Below are positions 34,813 to 44,527 of a stretch of DNA of 64,000 nt, in pieces (positions within the stretch are counted from its first letter, which is position 1; each line of letters starts with the position of its first letter). The translations under genes were made by a program, and so were the position numbers. The notes under the pieces are model-generated. The model was not told the origin of the DNA. It did not search any database and saw only the letters and a list, made by a program, of their open reading frames with translations. The stretch spans positions 52,882 to 116,881 of the forward strand of contig JAGTRU010000008.1 of NCBI GenBank assembly GCA_018261905.1, read 5' to 3'. This stretch comes from Pseudomonadota bacterium. GTDB taxonomy: Bacteria; Pseudomonadota; Gammaproteobacteria; Burkholderiales; Rhodocyclaceae.

Positions 34813-37647
34813 ATGACCACGAACCTCGACTTGATTCCCGGCGGTGCCGGTTGGCGCCAGACCTCACGCCTGCTGACCCTGACCACGCCGGCCGGGGCGG
34901 ATGCCATGCTGGCGGAAACGGTGCGGATCGACGAGGCCCTCGGCCCGCTCGCCGAACATGCCGGCTTTCGCATCGAACTGACCGTTCTTGCCGCCGATGC
35001 TGAGCAGTCGCTAACCGCCCTGCTCGGCCAACCGGCCCGTCTCGATCTGCAGACCAGCCAGTCGCGCACCCAGTTGCGCCCCTTCCACGGCCATCTCACC
35101 GAGGTCGCCCGGCTCGGCGCCAATGGCGGCTTTGCCCGCTACCGCCTGGTCATCGAACCCTGGCTGGCCTTCCTCGGCCACGACTGCGACAACTATCTTT
35201 TTCAGGACAAGACGGTCATCGAAATCGTCGACGAACTGCTCGGCGACTGGAAAGGCCAGGCCAAGCTGGCGCCCGACTGGCGCTGGGACCTGAGCGACCA
35301 GGCGGCCTACCCGAAGCGCGGCATGACGGTGCAGTACCAGGAAAGCGATCTCGCCTTCCTCAAACGCCTGCTCGCCGAAGAAGGCCTGTTCTGCTGGTTC
35401 GAACATGAAAGCGTCGCCAGTGAAACGCTCGGCCTGCATCGCCTGGTCATCGCCGACCACAACAGTGCCTTCAAGGCCAACGCCCAGTCCCGCATCCGCT
35501 ACACCCAGGCCGGCGCGACGCTCGCCGAAGACAGTCTCGAGCGCTGGCATGGCCTGCGCCAGATCGACACCGGCGAAAGCAACAGCAGCAGTTGGGACTA
35601 CCGCAGCCTGTCGGGTCGGCCGCAAGGCGCCGCCAGCGTCATTGTGAACGCCCCGCAGGAAGCCGGCGTGGGCCCAAAAACCGTGGCCTGGCATGACCCC
35701 GGCCAATACGCCTGGCAGAACACCGCACACGGCGAACGTATGCAACGCAACCAGCGCCAGGCCATCGATGCCCGCATGAAGCAATACCAGGGCGAAGGCA
35801 CGGTGCGCACCGCCGCGCCGGGCACCATTTTTACGTTGGCCGACCACCCGGAACACGAAGGGGATGCCGCCGATCAACAGCAATTTCTGATCACCGCCGT
35901 CAGCCACCGCGCCCGTAACAACCTCGCCGAAGACGTCCCCGACCAGCTCGACCGCCTCGGCCCGCCACCCGACGAAGTAGACCTGCCCTTTGCCAAGGCC
36001 AGCGATTTCTACCGCAACCGCATCACCGCCATCCGCGCTGCAATCCCCTGGCGCCCCGCAGGAAGTCCCCTTGGGGGACGCCCGCTGATGGCGGATGCTC
36101 GTGGAAGCAACGTCCACCCGCGCCCAACCGGCAACGGCACGCTGACCGCCATCGTCGTCGGCCCCGGCGACCCGACCCACACCGACCGCGACGGTCGCGT
36201 CCGCGTCCAGTTCCCCTGGCAGCGCGGCGCCCAGGCGGCCAGCCGCAACGGCCATCCGACCGGCGCCGACAACGCCCCGGCCAGCGACGCCCTCGGCGTC
36301 TGGCTGCGCGTCATGACCCCGGTGGCCGGCGGCAACTGGGGCGGCCACCTCGCCCCGCGCCCCGGCCAGGAAGTCGTCGTCGCCTTCCAGAACGGCAACA
36401 TCGACCGCCCGGTCATCGTCGGCTGCGTCTACAACGGCCAGGGCAGCGGCGACGCCCAGGGCAACCAGATCGGCGGCAGCACCATGCAGGCCAGCGCCAA
36501 CGCCCCGGCCTTCTTCGCCGGCCGGGATGCCGAAGAAGCGCACACCCACGGCGCCAGTCTCTCCGGCCTCAAGAGCCAGCAATTGAACGCCAGCCGCAGC
36601 GGCCAGGGCGGCTACAACCAACTGGTCTTCGACGATACCCCCGGCCAGTCGCGCATCGAACTGGGCACCACCGAACACCAGAGCCGACTCCAGCTCGGCC
36701 ACCTCAAACAGCAAAGCGACAACGCCCGCCAGCAAGACCGCGGCCACGGCGGCGAAATTGCCACCCGGGCCGCCGTCGCCCTGCGCGCCGGCAGCGGCCT
36801 GCTGCTCAGCGCCGACGCCCGGCCCAACGCCGGCAGCCAGCACCTCGACAGTCGCGAAGCCATCGCCCAGAGCGCCGCAGCGCACGACCTGACGACCAGT
36901 CTGGCCGACGTCGCCGCCAAACAGAATGCCGCCCTCAAGGGCGACCCGGCCGCCGACCAACTGCCGGCCAGCACCGCCCTGCAACACGCCGGCGAAGTCA
37001 TGGCGGCCACCGAAACCCAGGGTGCCCGGGCGGCCAGCGAAGGCCACATCAAAACGACGCTAGGCGGCACTGGCCGCGTCGCCGCCTGGAGCGAAGCCCG
37101 CATCCAGCTTTCCGCCCCGGGCGGCATCGCCCAGCTCACCCCGCAAAGCCACATCCTGGTCGCCGGCAAAACTCTCTCCATTGCCAGCGGCCAGGACAGC
37201 AACCTGATCGCCCAGGGCAACCACAGCCTAGCGGTGAAAGACGGCATCGCCCTATTCACCGTCGGCAAGGCCGGCAGCAAGAGCAAGGCCAACAGCGAAA
37301 CCGGCATCCACCTGCACGCCGCCAGCGGCAAAGTCAGCCTGCAAAGCCAGAACGGCAAAACCATCGCCGCCGCCGATAAGAAAGTCACCATCGCCAGCAC
37401 CTCCGGCAGCCTTAACGCCAGCGCCAAAAGCCACATCCTCGCCACCGCCCAGGGCGCCTACCTGAAGATCGAAGGCGGCAATATCCAGGTGCATGCGCCG
37501 GGCAAGGTGGAACTGAAAGCCAGCCAGAAGAACTTGACGGGGCCGAAGAGCAGTTCGAGTAGCGCGAGTTTGCCGAAGGCGGGGGAGTTGAAAGGATGCG
37601 CACAAGCAGCCAAGACCGCAGGCGGCGTGGGTGGTGCACTCTCCTGA
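34813..37647 (+). CDS. vgrG: Type VI secretion tip protein VgrG with DUF2345 extension
   Basis: A 944-residue spike protein. The N-terminal phage gpD/gp27-like part (about 1-400) contains RLLAEEGLFCWFEH; the gp5-like OB-fold follows with HTDRDGRVRVQFPW and WLRVMTPVAGGNWGG, PRPGQEVVVAFQNGNIDRPVIVG; the DUF2345 needle occupies about 620-900. The last 40 residues are serine/alanine-rich. Between the gp27-like part and the OB-fold there is a short unusual insert (AGSPLGGRPL onward). It delivers the effector encoded two genes downstream through the DUF4123 adaptor. No secretion-core genes are in the window, so this is an orphan cargo island. Confidence 0.95.
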   Translation: MTTNLDLIPGGAGWRQTSRLLTLTTPAGADAMLAETVRIDEALGPLAEHAGFRIELTVLAADAEQSLTALLGQPARLDLQTSQSRTQLRPFHGHLTEVARLGANGGFARYRLVIEPWLAFLGHDCDNYLFQDKTVIEIVDELLGDWKGQAKLAPDWRWDLSDQAAYPKRGMTVQYQESDLAFLKRLLAEEGLFCWFEHESVASETLGLHRLVIADHNSAFKANAQSRIRYTQAGATLAEDSLERWHGLRQIDTGESNSSSWDYRSLSGRPQGAASVIVNAPQEAGVGPKTVAWHDPGQYAWQNTAHGERMQRNQRQAIDARMKQYQGEGTVRTAAPGTIFTLADHPEHEGDAADQQQFLITAVSHRARNNLAEDVPDQLDRLGPPPDEVDLPFAKASDFYRNRITAIRAAIPWRPAGSPLGGRPLMADARGSNVHPRPTGNGTLTAIVVGPGDPTHTDRDGRVRVQFPWQRGAQAASRNGHPTGADNAPASDALGVWLRVMTPVAGGNWGGHLAPRPGQEVVVAFQNGNIDRPVIVGCVYNGQGSGDAQGNQIGGSTMQASANAPAFFAGRDAEEAHTHGASLSGLKSQQLNASRSGQGGYNQLVFDDTPGQSRIELGTTEHQSRLQLGHLKQQSDNARQQDRGHGGEIATRAAVALRAGSGLLLSADARPNAGSQHLDSREAIAQSAAAHDLTTSLADVAAKQNAALKGDPAADQLPASTALQHAGEVMAATETQGARAASEGHIKTTLGGTGRVAAWSEARIQLSAPGGIAQLTPQSHILVAGKTLSIASGQDSNLIAQGNHSLAVKDGIALFTVGKAGSKSKANSETGIHLHAASGKVSLQSQNGKTIAAADKKVTIASTSGSLNASAKSHILATAQGAYLKIEGGNIQVHAPGKVELKASQKNLTGPKSSSSSASLPKAGELKGCAQAAKTAGGVGGALS

Positions 37648-37657
37648 GTATTGTCGA

Positions 37658-38566
37658 ATGGATACACTTTCCGTCAGTAACGCCGTTGTTGCGCTGCGCT
37701 CGCTTCAAGAGCAGCTACCTGGAACGCTTCAATTTATTTTGTGCGATCCGGTCCTCTTTGATCCCGCAAAACGGTTGGAAATAGAAAAGAGGGGGTTGCC
37801 TCGAACTGTATTGCGCTGCCCGGAGCTTACTGCAGAACTGATGCCATACCTGCTGCCAGTCAGTTGCGATTTTGCCGGCGAGTTCTTGCTGCAGGAATCG
37901 ATCGAACTGGCAGTTCAGGAAGTGCGTTATGCGTCGAAGAATCTGCCGGCCTCAAGAAGTGTGGCCGCGTGGCTGTTCGTCAAACCGGATCGAGTGGGAC
38001 GCCTGATGTCGTGCATCACCCGTCGTTCCGTGTTGCAAACAACGGTTCGATCTACCGACGAAAAGCTGTTTCGCTACTGGGACCCTCGAGTTTTTGGGCA
38101 TTTGCCCCGAATCATGGGGGAGAGTTTCCTCTCCTGGCTGGGAGAGGTGGTGCACTGGTGCTGGATGGATACTGCCGGCAACCTGCGTCAGGTCGATATG
38201 GCGGCAACCAATTCCCCCCCCGAAATCCAGGACAGCCAGTTTCTTGCCAGTTTGCGGCGGATTGCGGAAATCAACCAATGTCTGGTTTTTACCGAGAAAA
38301 CTTCAGCAGAAAAAGAGGCGCAGACCGAAAATCATTTTGATCGCTTGCTGATCCATGCAGAAAGGATTGGCTGCGGGACATCCGTCGACCGCATGACATA
38401 CGCCGTTTTGGCGGATGGCCTGGGGCAGGAGTTTGAAACGAACGAACTGCTGTCTTCCTTCATGGCGCCGTTTTTCGAGGGGAAGGCAGCTTTCTCTGCA
38501 TGCGTCGCGAATATTTCGCAAGATATCTGGGATCAGGTCAGGAAAAACCGCCTGGCTCTTTCGTGA
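37658..38566 (+). CDS. DUF4123 type VI effector adaptor/chaperone
   Basis: A 302-residue cytoplasmic protein. It is recognised as DUF4123 from its position directly after vgrG and before a VasX-like effector, and from the pattern with ILCDPVLFD near the N-terminus and FRYWDPRVFGHLPRI in the middle. DUF4123 proteins (Tap-1/TEC class) load specific effectors onto the matching VgrG. ATG 37658 lies ten bases after the vgrG stop. From here to about 44270 the DNA is less GC-rich than the chromosome around it. Confidence 0.85.
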   Translation: MDTLSVSNAVVALRSLQEQLPGTLQFILCDPVLFDPAKRLEIEKRGLPRTVLRCPELTAELMPYLLPVSCDFAGEFLLQESIELAVQEVRYASKNLPASRSVAAWLFVKPDRVGRLMSCITRRSVLQTTVRSTDEKLFRYWDPRVFGHLPRIMGESFLSWLGEVVHWCWMDTAGNLRQVDMAATNSPPEIQDSQFLASLRRIAEINQCLVFTEKTSAEKEAQTENHFDRLLIHAERIGCGTSVDRMTYAVLADGLGQEFETNELLSSFMAPFFEGKAAFSACVANISQDIWDQVRKNRLALS

Positions 38567-38590
38567 ATTTATAGGGATTGCATCACCATC

Positions 38591-41500
38591 ATGGGCGAAG
38601 CCGCATTAGTCAACAAAGTCGCATCCTCCACGCCGGCGTCGAATACCGGGCCTTGCACATCGTGCCCGACAGAGGGGCTCCCCATCCTGTTTACGCGCTA
38701 TGCCGTCGTCCCCAAGGCTGTCAGCTTGAATTTGCCGGGGCCATGCGCCAAACCTTATCTCGACCCAGCGGATGCCAAAAAACTCGCGCTCAAAGAATCG
38801 CACCACGCACTGCGAACCCTGCGCGCTGGTTTTGTGTATCTCTATTACCAGGTTCCCGATACCGGGCAGTGGCGCTGGTTTTGCTATATGTCGACACCCA
38901 AGGGCATGCTGCGCGAAATTCCTATCAATACCCAAGGGCCAATGCTGCCAGAAGAAATTCCTTGTAACCGCAAGGAGCACAGGGTCAAGGCAGCGATCAT
39001 CGCCCTGCAGAAGCCTGAACAAATCGAGAAGGTGTACATCGCGTTTGCCGAACACCATTGGTTGCCGGAAACACGCGAGCGCTACGCGAAGGCCCTGAAA
39101 GGCAAGGGCGATTCGCCACTCAAAAAACGTTTCATCGAATTCAGCCCTGCGGCCTGGATGGCAAAGCCGGAACAGGACGGCGCGATGGTCTATACCCAAG
39201 GGCATAACCAGATCGTCGAGTACTACGAGGCAAACCCACTCGATCGCCAGTTCAAGAACGGCTACTACGAATACCACTCGCGTTCCGGGCAATATCTCGA
39301 ACTGCAACAACACATGAACACCCTGAAGCCCGGGCGAGGTGCGGTCATTGCCTTACCCGACCCGATCGGTTGTGCCATGGAACTGAATCTGGCGCGGCTG
39401 GCGGTATTTAAGGATTTCTCGGAATACGTGGGCGACCCGAATGTAGCCTGGAAGCTCCGGACATCCGAGGTGATCGAAGGCTTGCGAGAAGTCATGAAAA
39501 GGCAAGCCGTGGCCGAAGTGGAGGAAGAAGACAAAAAGGACAAGAAGGCTCCCGCGCAAAATTCGACGACGATGACACGCGGCAAATCAGCCAGGATCGT
39601 CGGAAAAACCAGCGACAAGCTCGGCGATCTTGAAGACCACTACAACAAGAAAAAACTGAACGACTTCCGTACTGAGTACAAAAAACGCGCCACGGATGCG
39701 GACGCGGTGCTCAAAGTACTGGATGCAGACTATTGCGCCTGGGTAACCAGCGAATCCTTTGCCTGCGCGCTGGAGGACTATCTCGACAACCACATTTGCG
39801 ATGCCTATTTCTATTCGGAAGCAATATGCATGACGCATGAAGGTGGTGCACTAACCGAGAAAAGCCAGAAAATGTGGCAAGAGATGCTCGACAGAGCAGC
39901 CACCGATCCGAAGCATTACGTTACCCAATCCATTCTGTCGAAGCAGGACGATTGGCTCAAAGCCTTCGAAGATGCTGACCCGATGACAATTGGCAAACAT
40001 CTTGGCGATGCCGGAACGGTCAGCAAGCTATATGACATCTTAAAAAATACCGTTGAGTCCTTTGTATCGTCACAGGAGAAGAGTCTGATCCACCAGATCA
40101 GTGCAAACCCTAACGAATACAACTCGCGGCTGCTGAATACCACTACGGGAGTCGTTTCCGGCCTCTCCGCCTCGACAAGGCAAATAGCTGGGCAATCCCA
40201 TACCGACGCCTCTGCTGCGGCCCAACAGGCGATGAGCGATGCCGTGAAGAAGCTGGAAGATACCCAGCGCAAACTGGGCTTGGCCTTCAGCAGTATTGCC
40301 TATGACTCCTCTGCCGTCATGTTAACTATTGACCTCAATATGGACGAATGGCGGACAGCTATGATGCGCGAGTTCATGCGCAACCTGGACGGCGTATCGC
40401 GGCAGGCGTCCGATAAGCTGAGTGCTCTGGCTTTGGCGGCAAAGTTGCGATTGCCACCAAGCAGCGCCATGGCCGATGTTCCGATACCTTTTACCTTTTG
40501 GATCTTAGAGCCCGCCGACAAGCTGATCAAAAAGCTGGAAAGCATTTTTGGCAAAACGGCCGAAATTTCAACAGGTGCGGCGGCAAAAACACTAAGGAAA
40601 TATCGCCAGATCAAGGTGATTGGGCACAACCTTAGAGAAGGTGCTCGGCAGTTGGCCCAAGCGCGCATTCCCTCGCAGGTGCTGGCCCCCCTGGCCGTAG
40701 CCGCGGCCACTCAACTGTCGCGAAACAGTGCGGCTATGCTTAAGAGCAAGGAAGTGCACTTTTCCGGCGCCGCCCTGCTATTTCAGGCATACGCGTTGCG
40801 GGCTGCCATTGACGACTGGGGGAAAAAGTCGGGCTGGAAGCACGAAGATGCCACTTGGACCATGGTGTCGGGCGCGATCGGGGTCGCTGGCGCCTCGCTG
40901 GAGTTGTATGCAAAGGGGACGATTACGAAAAAAGGGGACGCCGCGAAGGTTTTTCGGGGAACAGTCAGTGCGGAATTGGTGGTTAAGATTGCTGGCCGGG
41001 TGTCTGCGGGGGCTTCTTTCGTCGATGCCGTTCAGGGGACGATTCGGGCTTCGACTTATTTCAAGCAAGGGGATAAAGATGCTGGAGTCATAACCGGTTT
41101 TGGTGCAGCAGCAGCTCTAGGTGCGGGTGTTGCGTCATGGGCTATCGCGGGAGGTAGCGCTGCCTTTTTCAGTGCAAGCACCATCTTCGGGCCGGTCGGC
41201 TGGCTGGTGGTGGCTATCGGCATCGGTTTGTTCTGCGCCTACATGACCTTCATGCTTGAGGATAAACCTGTACAAATCTGGCTGGATCGCTGTATTTTCG
41301 GCAATCATGGCCGTATCGAAGGCCCGTTCCCCAGCCTGAAGCATGAGATGGACGGCCTCGAACTGTTGGGCCGCCAATTGGTGGTTGAAGTGGAATGGGA
41401 AGACGTGGCACTCGATCTGGTGGCAGACAAAATATCTGTTGTCGTCAAGCGCCCGCCCAAACAGGGCGATGCCCTATTCCTGGGGCTGGTAGTCAGTGGG

Positions 41501-41809
41501 CCTGGCGGTCAGCGGCGTGCTTTGCCCTGGATACAGGGCGTGCCACCCAGCACGCCGTTGCCATACCCTGCGGTGTTTGAAAATAAAGCGGGCGCGATCC
41601 CGATTGGGCAACATCCAGATCTATTTCATGATCGCGATCCGTCGGCGGAAACCAAGGGCGAGAAGCCGGAAGAGTGGATATGGGTGACCAAACAGGCATG
41701 GCTTCTGAACACCCGGATGTTTCAAACAGGCGTGGTCTATCTGCGCTATTTCCCGGATGCCAGCAAGCTGGATGAATATTACGATGACGAGTTGAAAGTG
41801 AAGGACTAA
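38591..41809 (+). CDS. VasX-like (BTH_I2691-type) type VI secretion pore-forming effector
   Basis: A 1072-residue protein. The N-terminal part (about 1-180) has the VasX N-terminal pattern: LFTRYAVVP, HALRTLRAGFVYLYY and WRWFCYMSTPKGMLREI. A long helical middle follows. Near the C-terminus, residues about 832-890 form a glycine/alanine-rich membrane hairpin, as in colicin-like pore formers. The final part (QIWLDRCIFG onward to about 1072) is soluble. It is expected to insert into the inner membrane of target cells; this is inferred from family and topology. The gene ends three bases before its immunity candidate. A degraded second copy of its C-terminal part lies at 43303-43544. Confidence 0.85.
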   Translation: MGEAALVNKVASSTPASNTGPCTSCPTEGLPILFTRYAVVPKAVSLNLPGPCAKPYLDPADAKKLALKESHHALRTLRAGFVYLYYQVPDTGQWRWFCYMSTPKGMLREIPINTQGPMLPEEIPCNRKEHRVKAAIIALQKPEQIEKVYIAFAEHHWLPETRERYAKALKGKGDSPLKKRFIEFSPAAWMAKPEQDGAMVYTQGHNQIVEYYEANPLDRQFKNGYYEYHSRSGQYLELQQHMNTLKPGRGAVIALPDPIGCAMELNLARLAVFKDFSEYVGDPNVAWKLRTSEVIEGLREVMKRQAVAEVEEEDKKDKKAPAQNSTTMTRGKSARIVGKTSDKLGDLEDHYNKKKLNDFRTEYKKRATDADAVLKVLDADYCAWVTSESFACALEDYLDNHICDAYFYSEAICMTHEGGALTEKSQKMWQEMLDRAATDPKHYVTQSILSKQDDWLKAFEDADPMTIGKHLGDAGTVSKLYDILKNTVESFVSSQEKSLIHQISANPNEYNSRLLNTTTGVVSGLSASTRQIAGQSHTDASAAAQQAMSDAVKKLEDTQRKLGLAFSSIAYDSSAVMLTIDLNMDEWRTAMMREFMRNLDGVSRQASDKLSALALAAKLRLPPSSAMADVPIPFTFWILEPADKLIKKLESIFGKTAEISTGAAAKTLRKYRQIKVIGHNLREGARQLAQARIPSQVLAPLAVAAATQLSRNSAAMLKSKEVHFSGAALLFQAYALRAAIDDWGKKSGWKHEDATWTMVSGAIGVAGASLELYAKGTITKKGDAAKVFRGTVSAELVVKIAGRVSAGASFVDAVQGTIRASTYFKQGDKDAGVITGFGAAAALGAGVASWAIAGGSAAFFSASTIFGPVGWLVVAIGIGLFCAYMTFMLEDKPVQIWLDRCIFGNHGRIEGPFPSLKHEMDGLELLGRQLVVEVEWEDVALDLVADKISVVVKRPPKQGDALFLGLVVSGPGGQRRALPWIQGVPPSTPLPYPAVFENKAGAIPIGQHPDLFHDRDPSAETKGEKPEEWIWVTKQAWLLNTRMFQTGVVYLRYFPDASKLDEYYDDELKVKD

Positions 41810-41812
41810 GGC

Positions 41813-43279
41813 ATGACGGAACGATTAGGCAAGGCCATGCCGGAAGAGAAGGATGAATCGGTATACGACGAGCGGCGGGTCATGGAAATCCGCCTGTCGG
41901 CGTGGATGAAGGATCCCGGAGAATCGGCCGAACCCTTGCTGCCGCCGGCCGAGCACTTGTTCAAGACGCTGCCGGAAAACGGGGTATCGGTCTATGACTG
42001 CGAGTTGAATTCGCCGGAAGAGATTGTCCGAATCACGAGGAAATACTTAGAGATTAGCGCCGACATCGCCGATAACCGGGGGAATTCGATCTTCATGGGG
42101 GTTGCTGCGCTATTTGGTCTGGTGTACACAATTTTTTCGCTGTATATGTTTTTGTCATTTCTGTATGAGGGATCCATCAGACCATCTTTTGGGCTATTTA
42201 TTGCCTTTGTGGCCATAATTCCTTTCGGATGGCAATTTAGAAATGCTTTTGTCAGCATGTTTTACACCTACAAAGATGAACCCATCCGTTTCCACCGCGA
42301 AAATGGCAAGATCTATCGCTTTATTCCTGCCCGGATGGGCGTATTTGGCGCAGAAATGCACGGCAAGGGAGCGCCGAGCATTCGGGAATACGAGTGGTCT
42401 AATGTCCGTGCGGAAGTCACCAAAATCACGATGTTTCTGGGGCGAATATTCCAGACCGTGACCTACCTGCAACTGGCCATCGTCGATCCGGCTACGGGGC
42501 AGGTCACGGAGCGTTTCCGGGTTGGCTTTCGTGACGGCCTGGCGGGGCTTCTAAAGCCATTGCTGTTGTGGGAAAGCATCCGTCGCTACATGGAAGAAGG
42601 CCCGGAGCGTATCGCAGTTGAGCCGTTGAAGACCAACCACGATACGCTGCTCGATCATCTGGATCGGATCAATCCCCTGTCGCTCACCGACCGCAAGCTG
42701 CCCGGCACGCAGGGCTTCTTCGGTTATGTGACATCGTTGATCATGTGGGTGCTAAGCGCAATCACCATCTTTTTTGCGCTATTTGACTGGATTGGAGCCC
42801 GAACCGGACGAACACCGAACTGGGGTGAACTGGAAGAAACGGTATTCAAACCGGACCCGGCGGACCCGGCAGCACACCGAACGCAAAACCCGGAAATTGA
42901 AGCGCCGCAGAAGTGGGCTGCAGAAAAGCAGCGCCGCAAAAAAGCGCTGACGCTATGGTTTGGCTCGTTAAGCCTACAGTGGCTGGCAGTGGCGGCATTG
43001 CTGCATATCTGGCCGTTCTGTTCCTGCTATTACCCGGATGGCCACTGCATTTCCCTCACCGCCACCTGTCGGGTGCCGCAATACCAGGAAGGCCTCATGC
43101 CGGCACAACCAGCGGAAAATCTCCCCATGGCGCCGACAGAACAGATCTCCGCCCCAGAAAAAACGCTGGAAGAGCTTGAGCGAGAAAGACACCTCCAGGA
43201 GGTGACGGAATTTTTGGCCGATGTCAAACGTCGTAAGGAAGCTAGACAGTCTCCGGAAAATCGCCAGCCATCGGAGTAG
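41813..43279 (+). CDS. Membrane protein, probable immunity protein for the VasX-like effector (DUF6708-like)
   Basis: A 488-residue protein with an N-terminal soluble part, a pair of membrane segments at about 91-140, a central cytoplasmic domain containing IRFHRENGKIYRFIPAR, and two more membrane segments near 305-328 and 383-405. The tail is charged. The FHR-x-YRF-P-R pattern resembles DUF6708 proteins found beside type VI effectors. Its start three bases after the effector stop and its membrane location fit an immunity role against a pore-former. Function is inferred, not shown by a catalytic motif. Confidence 0.72.
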   Translation: MTERLGKAMPEEKDESVYDERRVMEIRLSAWMKDPGESAEPLLPPAEHLFKTLPENGVSVYDCELNSPEEIVRITRKYLEISADIADNRGNSIFMGVAALFGLVYTIFSLYMFLSFLYEGSIRPSFGLFIAFVAIIPFGWQFRNAFVSMFYTYKDEPIRFHRENGKIYRFIPARMGVFGAEMHGKGAPSIREYEWSNVRAEVTKITMFLGRIFQTVTYLQLAIVDPATGQVTERFRVGFRDGLAGLLKPLLLWESIRRYMEEGPERIAVEPLKTNHDTLLDHLDRINPLSLTDRKLPGTQGFFGYVTSLIMWVLSAITIFFALFDWIGARTGRTPNWGELEETVFKPDPADPAAHRTQNPEIEAPQKWAAEKQRRKKALTLWFGSLSLQWLAVAALLHIWPFCSCYYPDGHCISLTATCRVPQYQEGLMPAQPAENLPMAPTEQISAPEKTLEELERERHLQEVTEFLADVKRRKEARQSPENRQPSE

Positions 43280-43302
43280 GTGGTTGCATGACAAGGATAG
43301 AG

Positions 43303-43544
43303 TACCGCTTGGGCCATGGTGTCGGACGCGATCGGGGTCACCGGTGCCTCGCTGGAGCTATATGCCAAGAGCGTGAAAGCGAAAGAAGGGGAAGCCGCGA
43401 AGGTTTTTCGGGGAACAGTCAGACAAGGACAATGCTTTGCAGATTTGGTGCGATCAATGTGCGTTCGGTAAGAAACGCGACAATGGATGGTCGCCCAAAC
43501 ATCAGATGGAGCTATTCGACCAATCGGTGAAGGAAGTGATCTGA
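43303..43544 (+). pseudogene. Remnant of a second VasX-like effector gene
   Basis: Two blocks match the effector at 38591-41809. The first (about 43303-43425, frame giving WAMVSDAIGVTGASLELYAK and AAKVFRGTV) matches effector DNA near 40853-40972. The second (43428 to the TGA at 43542-43544, frame giving QIWCDQCAFG and SPKHQMELFDQS) matches effector residues just after the membrane hairpin, near 41261 onward. The join is out of frame and the membrane hairpin region (about 290 bases) is missing, so it is a broken copy. Its TGA overlaps the ATG of the next gene (TGATG), preserving an old effector-immunity coupling. Confidence 0.82.
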
Positions 43545-44269
43545 TGGCCCTACAAATATTGAAGGGCCGGATCGCCCGATACACGAAGAAGCGGGATGTG
43601 GCGAATTTCGTATTCACGGATGATGATCGCGCCACAATGGGGGTGGTTGCTATTGCTGCCAGCCTGGCAGGACTTTCCGGGCAGGCCATCAGTACGGCAA
43701 CTGTGGCAGCCAGCACCGAAGAAGAGGCGGATTACCTGGAGTTCGAGCTTGAAGGCATGCCCGTTAAGGGCTGGGTATGGCGCAGCCCGTTCAAGGAAGG
43801 CGATGAGGTAGAAGTTGCCGCAGAATGGCAGGAGGAGCACTACGAGCTTTATGCGGCTGCTCGCCCAATAGACCGAACTTTAGCGCTCTATCCGCACTGT
43901 TCCCGAGCCAGCAAAAGTCACTGGAGAAATATTCAGAAGTGGTGGCTACAGGGCACGTCAGCGATTTTGTTATTGGGTGGTGGGATGATGGAAGTCTACG
44001 GCCGATCATTTTATTCGTGGTCGCCATTTTTTAATGAAAAAATGGGGGCAGTTATGGTCTTGAGCTTCGTGGCATTTTTTTATCCTATGTTCGCACTAAT
44101 GGCATGGTCACTTGGTCGCAAGTGGATGCCGTTTGTCCGTTTGTCGGAGAAGATTTTTAGCGCTTTTGGTTGGAAAAACTCAGCGAGCATAGATTTGGTA
44201 AAACGCTCGAAAGAGCTTCGGCGGAAAAGTGATCCAGCCGATTACGGTGTTTTTTACTTTCGCTATTGA
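43544..44269 (+). CDS. Hypothetical two-segment membrane protein, candidate orphan immunity protein
   Basis: A 241-residue protein I do not recognise by family. The N-terminal part is soluble ([16 protein letters not shown], an apparent DUF with beta-rich [15 protein letters not shown]), followed by two membrane segments (about 145-165 and 180-200) and a basic tail. ATG 43544 overlaps the stop of the effector remnant, the arrangement expected of an effector-immunity pair. I infer an immunity protein kept after its effector was lost. Sequence similarity to the first immunity candidate is not evident by eye. Confidence 0.65.
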   Translation: MALQILKGRIARYTKKRDVANFVFTDDDRATMGVVAIAASLAGLSGQAISTATVAASTEEEADYLEFELEGMPVKGWVWRSPFKEGDEVEVAAEWQEEHYELYAAARPIDRTLALYPHCSRASKSHWRNIQKWWLQGTSAILLLGGGMMEVYGRSFYSWSPFFNEKMGAVMVLSFVAFFYPMFALMAWSLGRKWMPFVRLSEKIFSAFGWKNSASIDLVKRSKELRRKSDPADYGVFYFRY

Positions 44270-44484
44270 GAGTCAAATATTGGGCGAATTCAGTCCGGGG
44301 GCAAGGGAGGCGTCGGCCACAAAGAGTGGATTGTCATCGTACTTGCGTCGAAAACGCTGCCCTGAAATCGCCGGGCTCTTTGCCGACCGGGTTTGCCGGC
44401 AATCGCCCCCAAAGCGACCCGTCTGCCCCATGGCGACAAAACGATCCCGTCTTGCCTGAACCTCAAACAATGCCCAAACCCCGA
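44270..44484. other. Gene-free stretch between the type VI island and tRNA-Arg
   Basis: About 215 bases with no supported gene. Short open frames on both strands look fortuitous. The GC content rises again here, so the right edge of the island probably falls in this stretch. Confidence 0.4.
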
Positions 44485-44485
44485 A

Positions 44486-44520
44486 AAGCCAAAAGCCAAT
44501 CATCGATTGGCTTTTGGCTT
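44486..44520 (-). terminator. Hairpin terminator after tRNA-Arg
   Basis: A perfect 15-base stem (44486-44500 with 44506-44520, core GCCAAAAGCCAAT) and a five-base loop, eight bases beyond the CCA end of the tRNA on the minus strand. The following T run is short. Confidence 0.75.
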
Positions 44521-44527
44521 GGAATGC

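Noticed and set aside
35011..37047. Long minus-strand frame opposite vgrG
   Set aside because: Glycine/valine-rich shadow of VgrG without domain content.
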